Origin: Micavibrio sp.
GTDB lineage: Bacteria > Pseudomonadota > Alphaproteobacteria > Micavibrionales > Micavibrionaceae
NCBI GenBank assembly: GCA_030824965.1
Contig: JAPJQV010000002.1
Coordinates: 1 to 64,000, forward strand
Reading direction: 5' to 3'
DNA length: 64,000 bases
The notes under the pieces are model-generated. The model worked only from the letters and a program-made list of their open reading frames with translations. It ran no database searches and had not been told where the DNA came from. The translations under genes and the position numbers were made by a program. Numbering within the stretch: the stretch's first letter is position 1; every line of letters begins with the position of its first letter. Of the stretch, positions 59,759 to 64,000 are shown piece after piece.

Positions 59759-60940
59759 TCAAACTGTAAAACCTTTTCTAATCCAAGAGCGCTCAAATTT
59801 TTCGAGCGCTTTTTTTATGCCTGGCCCCGGCTTCATACCCTGGTTGATTAAGTCCTGCCCCCGCAGCGGTATCACAGGACGTTCCATAGCTCTCAAAACA
59901 TGAATCCATTTTTTAATTCTGGTACTTGGCTCGTTATCCTTAAGTAATTTTGCAATCAGGATTAGTTCCGCAGTCTCATGCCCCATTTTGTAGAGTAAGA
60001 TCCTGATTTCTTCGCAAGAGATAATTTTTAATCTTTTAGAAGCGGAAATTACCTCATCTATTTGTTTTATCTTTTGATTAGGAAGTCTCAGCTTATCTTT
60101 GATACGAGCCGCACCGGCCTTTGAGAAATCCGACATAATTATAAGACCAATAGTTTCAAAATTAATATTTTCCAATTTATTCAATTGGTTAAAATAATTT
60201 GCGTTAAATCTGGCTGAAACGATAGATGTTAGAATTCCATACTCTCTCATCAGCTTAAAAGTATCGCCTGCAGACCGGCTGATGCAGATTTTTAGAACTT
60301 CCTGCGTAACCCTTTCTTTTGACAAGGATTTTAGATTACGAGATGCAGCCTTACATGCGGCTAGCGCTTTTGCGTCCGCTCGTCCTTTGCCATACCACGC
60401 ATGAAACCGGAAAAAGCGAAGGATGCGGAGATAATCTTCCTGAATTCTAATTTTCGGATCGCCGACGAAAATTACTTTACGTTTTTTAAGATCGGCCAAT
60501 CCGCTTCCAAGCGGATCAAAGATATTTCCCTTAATGTCCGCCAGTAGCGTGTTCATGGTAAAATCCCGCCGCTTTGCATCTTCACGCCAGCTATCGGTAT
60601 AGGCAATTTTGGCGTGGCGCCCGTCCGTGTCGACATCGCAGCGCAAAGTCGTAATCTGAACCGGGATCGCATCCAAAACAGCCGTGACCGTTCCATGATC
60701 GATGCCCGTTGGTATCACCTTGACACCCGCTGATTTCAATTTTTCCGTAACCTGATAGGGAGTCCATATCGTCGCCAAATCAACATCGTTTACCTCTGCC
60801 CCTAAAAAGGCATTCCGGACACAGCCTCCGACAAAGAGTATTTGCGCCGGTTTTTTATCTTCTTGAAGAATATCGAAAATACGACGAACCTGTTTCGCGG
60901 CCAGCAAACCATCAGGTTTGATCTTTGCGACAGGCTTCAA
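59759..60940 (-). CDS. cca: CCA tRNA nucleotidyltransferase (poly(A) polymerase family)
   Basis: 393 aa. The head domain contains LFVGGCVRNAFLG and DVDLAT (metal-binding DxD, about residues 38-58), RRDFTMNTL and RILRFFRFHAWYG, the class II NTase signature. It adds or repairs the 3' CCA of tRNAs in the cytoplasm. It is coupled to the upstream DUF1285 gene by a 4-bp overlap. The terminator of the small plus-strand gene lies inside its 3' end. Its second half is poorly conserved, as usual. Confidence 0.92.
   Translation of the reverse strand: MKPVAKIKPDGLLAAKQVRRIFDILQEDKKPAQILFVGGCVRNAFLGAEVNDVDLATIWTPYQVTEKLKSAGVKVIPTGIDHGTVTAVLDAIPVQITTLRCDVDTDGRHAKIAYTDSWREDAKRRDFTMNTLLADIKGNIFDPLGSGLADLKKRKVIFVGDPKIRIQEDYLRILRFFRFHAWYGKGRADAKALAACKAASRNLKSLSKERVTQEVLKICISRSAGDTFKLMREYGILTSIVSARFNANYFNQLNKLENINFETIGLIIMSDFSKAGAARIKDKLRLPNQKIKQIDEVISASKRLKIISCEEIRILLYKMGHETAELILIAKLLKDNEPSTRIKKWIHVLRAMERPVIPLRGQDLINQGMKPGPGIKKALEKFERSWIRKGFTV
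59788..59816 (+). terminator. Intrinsic terminator of the 48-aa gene
   Basis: AGCGCTC and GAGCGCT pair with a 9-base loop, followed by TTTTTTT. It is inside the end of the cca gene on the other strand. Confidence 0.8.
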
Positions 60941-61464
60941 GATACGCTACCTAGTTCATGCCAGATTCCACCTGTCAGAATTCCTAAACGCCCATCCCTT
61001 TCAACCGCTCTTTCCGCCAGTTGATAAAATACATTCCTTCCGATCCGGGCCCTCAATCCATCCCGCACATTTACATAGGGTATACCGCCTTCCAGTTCGA
61101 ATGTTTTTTCTTTTCCGAGAACAACCTCTTCCCCGAAATTGGTTATCAATTTTAAACCCTGATCTAACAACTCGTAGCTTGAGATGATGAACGGCACATC
61201 TTCGACATCAACACCATAGACATCCGCGGGCGGCGCTTTAAGCCAATAGTGTCCCTCCTCATCGCGCGACAGACCTTTTCCGGCAAATTTCCCGCTTCCC
61301 GCCCCGGCGAAAAGCTTCGATATCCGCTCATTCTTGATTGGCCCTACGCCCATGGCAGGATCGTGGCAATACCAATGCCCCTCACGGTCAATCGTAAAAT
61401 GGAAACCGTTTTCCATTTTTGCGGTGTGATCGTAATTTTTGAACGGGATATCTTCTTTGAACAT
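60937..61464 (-). CDS. DUF1285 family protein, 175 aa
   Basis: Family traits are visible: GHWYCHDPAM (residues 28-37), then the C-terminal ISSYELLDQGLKLITNFGEEVVLG and DGLRARIGRNVFYQLAERA. The structure of relatives is a beta-rich cytoplasmic fold without known activity. In many alphaproteobacteria DUF1285 precedes a CoA pyrophosphatase and then cca; here it overlaps cca by 4 bp with no gene between. It diverges from the MoxR operon with 55 bp between starts. Confidence 0.92.
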   Translation of the reverse strand: MFKEDIPFKNYDHTAKMENGFHFTIDREGHWYCHDPAMGVGPIKNERISKLFAGAGSGKFAGKGLSRDEEGHYWLKAPPADVYGVDVEDVPFIISSYELLDQGLKLITNFGEEVVLGKEKTFELEGGIPYVNVRDGLRARIGRNVFYQLAERAVERDGRLGILTGGIWHELGSVS

Positions 61465-61519
61465 GCCACCAGTCTAGCAAAATATGCTAGAAATACGAAA
61501 TCAACAAAAAGGACCGATA

Positions 61520-62512
61520 ATGACTGCCGATAATACACTGATCGCTGAGAAACTCCTGTCCGATGCCAGTGAAGATTTTGCCCTGATGCGCAAGGAAATC
61601 GCCAAAGTCATTTTTGGTCAGGATGATGTGATTGAGAAAACGCTGATTACGATTTTGGCAGGCGGCCATGTGCTTTTGATCGGTGCGCCGGGTCTGGCGA
61701 AGACCTTGCTGGTCGACACAATCGGTAAAGTCCTGGGTTTGTCTAACAGTCGTATCCAGTGTACGCCGGATTTAATGCCGTCCGATATTCTCGGCACGGA
61801 AGTTCTGGAACAATCTGAAGATGGCAAGCGCACTTTCCGCTTTGTCGAAGGCCCGGTTTTTACCCAGCTTTTGATGGCGGATGAAATCAACCGCGCCTCG
61901 CCACGCACTCAATCCGCCCTCTTGCAGGCAATGCAGGAAAAACACATTACCGTAAACGGGCATGCGCACGCGCTTCCCGCACCTTTTCACGTCCTGGCCA
62001 CGCAAAACCCGATCGAGCAGGAAGGCACTTACCCAATGCCCGAAGCCCAGCTCGATCGGTTTTTAATGCAGGTTGACGTTACTTATCCATCTTTGGAAGC
62101 CGAGCGCAAAATGCTGGTCGTAACGACCTCGAGCAAATCGGAAACTGTCGAAAAAGTAATCGATGCCGACAGGCTTGCCGATTTGCAAAAACTGGTGCGC
62201 GATATTCCCGTTGGCGAGCAAGTCGTCGCTGCGATTTTGCAGCTGATCCGCTCGCTTCGTCCTGACGATGAAAACGCTTCTTCTGACATCAAAAAGTATG
62301 TTGACTGGGCGCCAGGGCCTCGGGCGGCGCAATCTTTAATGTTGGCCGCCAAAGCCCGCGCTTTATTACAAGGTCGCGGCACCCCGTCTATTGACGATAT
62401 AATTGATCTGGCACTTCCGGTTTTGAAGCACCGCATGGCTCTAAATTATCATGCACGGGCCGATGGCGTCACATTGGATAGCCTGCTCGATAAATTCTCC
62501 CGCGATCTGTAA
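61520..62512 (+). CDS. MoxR-family AAA+ ATPase
   Basis: 330 aa from the ATG at 61520 (AAAAAGGACCGATA). Walker A GAPGLAKT is at 55-62, Walker B LLMADEINR at 117-125, then sensor and arginine residues (ATQNPIEQEGTYPMPEAQLDRF) typical of MoxR. MoxR ATPases act as chaperones for metal- or redox-protein maturation with VWA-domain partners. It opens an operon with a DUF58 gene (4 bp after its stop) and the BatA-like gene. Confidence 0.95.
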   Translation: MTADNTLIAEKLLSDASEDFALMRKEIAKVIFGQDDVIEKTLITILAGGHVLLIGAPGLAKTLLVDTIGKVLGLSNSRIQCTPDLMPSDILGTEVLEQSEDGKRTFRFVEGPVFTQLLMADEINRASPRTQSALLQAMQEKHITVNGHAHALPAPFHVLATQNPIEQEGTYPMPEAQLDRFLMQVDVTYPSLEAERKMLVVTTSSKSETVEKVIDADRLADLQKLVRDIPVGEQVVAAILQLIRSLRPDDENASSDIKKYVDWAPGPRAAQSLMLAAKARALLQGRGTPSIDDIIDLALPVLKHRMALNYHARADGVTLDSLLDKFSRDL

Positions 62513-62516
62513 TCAG

Positions 62517-63359
62517 ATGGAGCTTCCTTTCTTTCAGCATAAGCGTGAGACGCCCGCTTCGCTTCGGCACAAAGCGGAAGAGCTTTTGTCGCGAGTTCTG
62601 GATGAATCGAAAGAAACCAGTGGCAGTCTTATGTCCGGCGAAAACCGCTTGAAACGCGCTGGCTTTGAAGGAGACTTCCGTCAGTACCGCCCTTATGCCG
62701 ACAGCGACCGCCCGCAGGATATCGACTGGAAACGCTCTGCAAGATCGGATGATATACTGGTCCGCGAACGGGAGAAAAACCAGCAACGCGTTCTCGATCT
62801 TCACATTCAGAATTATGCAGGTATGAATTTTTCTTCAGCCCCAAGGCTTTTGACAAAATACGAGATCGGCGCCCTGTTAGGGCTTACCTTTGGCTTATGG
62901 TCTGCTCATCACCACAATCCAATCCGCTTTAATAGCGAAAAAACTTCGGTCGATGAACTGGCCGACATGCTACTCAAGCGAAATGAAACCGCCTATCAAC
63001 AATGGAGTAAAGATTCTGTTACTGTTTTAATTGGGGACTACCTTTGCCCTGTAGAGGATATACAGAATAAATTATCTGTAGTCGCGTCCGGAACCGTCTT
63101 GTTCCTTCAGGTGCTTGATCCTGCTGAAATTGAATTATCCTATGAAGGTCACCATGTATTCGAAGACGGATTAAACGAAATTATCGTCAATCATGCCCAA
63201 TCCATGCGCAGCGACTACCAGTCCGCGCTAAACGATCATCTTGAAAGCGTAAAAGATTTCTGCCGCCGCCGGAACTGGCATTATCAATTGGTCCGCACGG
63301 ATCAAAATCTTGCTCCCGTTTTAAACCGCGCCTTGGATGCCATCGGAGATAACCGATGA
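62517..63359 (+). CDS. DUF58 domain protein
   Basis: 280 aa from the ATG at 62517, GGAG-poor start. The diagnostic DUF58 block is present: GENRLKRAGFEGDFRQYRPYADSDRPQDIDWKRSARSDDILVRERE, with Arg-Pro-Asp-Ile-Asp-Trp near residue 60. It has no transmembrane part. The VWA-like half has LDLHIQNYAGM instead of the usual DxSxSM, so metal binding is doubtful. It overlaps the next gene by ATGA. Confidence 0.92.
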   Translation: MELPFFQHKRETPASLRHKAEELLSRVLDESKETSGSLMSGENRLKRAGFEGDFRQYRPYADSDRPQDIDWKRSARSDDILVREREKNQQRVLDLHIQNYAGMNFSSAPRLLTKYEIGALLGLTFGLWSAHHHNPIRFNSEKTSVDELADMLLKRNETAYQQWSKDSVTVLIGDYLCPVEDIQNKLSVVASGTVLFLQVLDPAEIELSYEGHHVFEDGLNEIIVNHAQSMRSDYQSALNDHLESVKDFCRRRNWHYQLVRTDQNLAPVLNRALDAIGDNR

Positions 63360-64000
63360 GCGGCTTTCCTTTCGCCTTCGTGCATCCATGGATTTTATTA
63401 AGCCTGATCGCCCTGCCCGTACTGTGGCTCATTCTGCGCTTCATGCCGCCTGCACCGAAGAAAACTTTTCTGCCAACAGCGAGATTTTTGCTTGGCTTTA
63501 ATAATAACCAGACGACACCGGATACCGCTCCCTGGTGGCTGATATTCCTGCGCCTTTTAATTCTTGCCTGTTTGATTTTCGGTTTTGCCGCTCCGGTCTA
63601 TAATCCGCAAAAGCCTGCTGACAGTTCCGGTCCGCTTCGGCTCATCTTCGATAACGGCTGGGCTTCGGCACAAGTCTGGGATATGCAGATATCTAAAGCT
63701 GAAGAAATTTTGCAAAGCGCTATTTCAAACGATCGTCCAGTCCAGCTTTTATTAACCGCAACAAAAAACGACAACGCGTTCATTCGCGCGGATCAGGCTC
63801 TGGCACGCCTTCGCTTGGCCGAACCACAAAGCTGGCCCGGCGAACCGAAAAATCTTTCAAAAAAGGAAAAAGCCGAAACAGTCTGGATATCATCTGGCCT
63901 ATCAGAAAATGGCTTTGATAAAGTCGCAGCAAATTATGCTTCTGATGGCCTTACCGTATACATGCCTGAAATGAAAGACCGCCCAGGCTTGCTTAGAAAA
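63356..64000 (+). CDS. BatA-like/DUF4159-family membrane protein (N-terminal part)
   Basis: Start ATGA overlap with the DUF58 stop; the frame is open to the window end (215 codons). Two transmembrane helices (PWILLSLIALPVLWLILRF and WWLIFLRLLILACLIFGFA) frame the first 80 residues, the aerotolerance-like N-terminal double-TM region. A soluble part follows with RLIFDNGWASAQVW, a VWA-like start. It is the usual third gene of MoxR-DUF58 operons and probably encodes a large protein with a DUF4159 tail beyond the edge. Confidence 0.85.
   Translation, partial: MSGFPFAFVHPWILLSLIALPVLWLILRFMPPAPKKTFLPTARFLLGFNNNQTTPDTAPWWLIFLRLLILACLIFGFAAPVYNPQKPADSSGPLRLIFDNGWASAQVWDMQISKAEEILQSAISNDRPVQLLLTATKNDNAFIRADQALARLRLAEPQSWPGEPKNLSKKEKAETVWISSGLSENGFDKVAANYASDGLTVYMPEMKDRPGLLRK

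Noticed and set aside
1..64000. CRISPR arrays, insertion sequences, prophage or integron modules
   Set aside because: No regularly spaced direct repeats, transposases, integrases or phage structural genes were seen on either strand.

Overview
The window looks like a chromosomal segment from an alphaproteobacterium. The support is a set of lineage-typical genes: a TrcR/DUF1013 cell-cycle regulator next to DUF1192, a DUF1285-CCA-MoxR-DUF58 block, the comF/grxC/nitrilase/NDUFAF5-like neighbourhood, and a Rieske-cytochrome b-cytochrome c1 operon. Promoter motifs agree: LexA boxes of the alphaproteobacterial direct-repeat type (GAAC-N7-GAAC) and two exact EcfG-type promoters (GGAAC-N16-CGTT). By eye the base composition is moderate in GC. 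A Micavibrio-like or other deep lineage is possible, but I cannot place it from this sequence alone. I see no integrase, transposase, phage module or CRISPR array.

Layout. 1-3 kb: tRNA-Lys, coaD and two RNA methyltransferases. 3-6.3 kb: the most unusual stretch, with four tiny hydrophilic proteins, two preceded by exact EcfG-type promoters; then a divergent pair of unknown genes around two LexA boxes; then an orphan ECF sigma factor. 6.3-10.7 kb: small unknowns, a dispersed repeat, gyrA and ssb. 10.7-18.7 kb: two tandem filamentous-haemagglutinin-like TPS exoproteins whose 5' 1.16 kb is almost identical. 18.8-25.7 kb: uvrA with its own LexA box, a nucleotidyltransferase-fold protein, a glutathione transferase, a LuxR solo and a secreted pentein-fold hydrolase. 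25.8-31.8 kb: reverse transsulfuration (CBS and a gamma-family enzyme), a TyrA-like dehydrogenase and an AlgI/SGNH acylation pair.

31.8-44.6 kb: a radical SAM enzyme under a fourth LexA box, SMP-30, an LLM oxidoreductase, a pilin-like protein, tRNA-Leu, exoD-dsbB, small membrane proteins, HNH nuclease, a PhnA domain protein, an esterase, kup, nitrilase-grxC, a UbiH-type monooxygenase and comF. 44.7-49.5 kb: an operon of a large methyltransferase with two Nudix-like repeats, an NDUFAF5-like protein and glyoxalase II. 49.5-56 kb: 3-hydroxybutyrate dehydrogenase, DUF1192/TrcR, DUF465, an ALDH7 enzyme, a Na/Pi cotransporter and DUF924. 56-59 kb: petABC, where cytochrome b carries an unusual insertion of about 69 residues. 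59-64 kb: trmL, cca, DUF1285 and the start of a MoxR-DUF58-BatA-like operon that runs off the right edge.

Two regulons stand out. The DNA-damage regulon should include uvrA, the radical SAM enzyme and the divergent unknowns at 4.3-5.2 kb. The general stress regulon should include the hydrophilic small proteins at 3.1-3.9 kb. Both are read from promoter motifs and untested. All sequence scanning here was by eye, so motif counts are not exhaustive.
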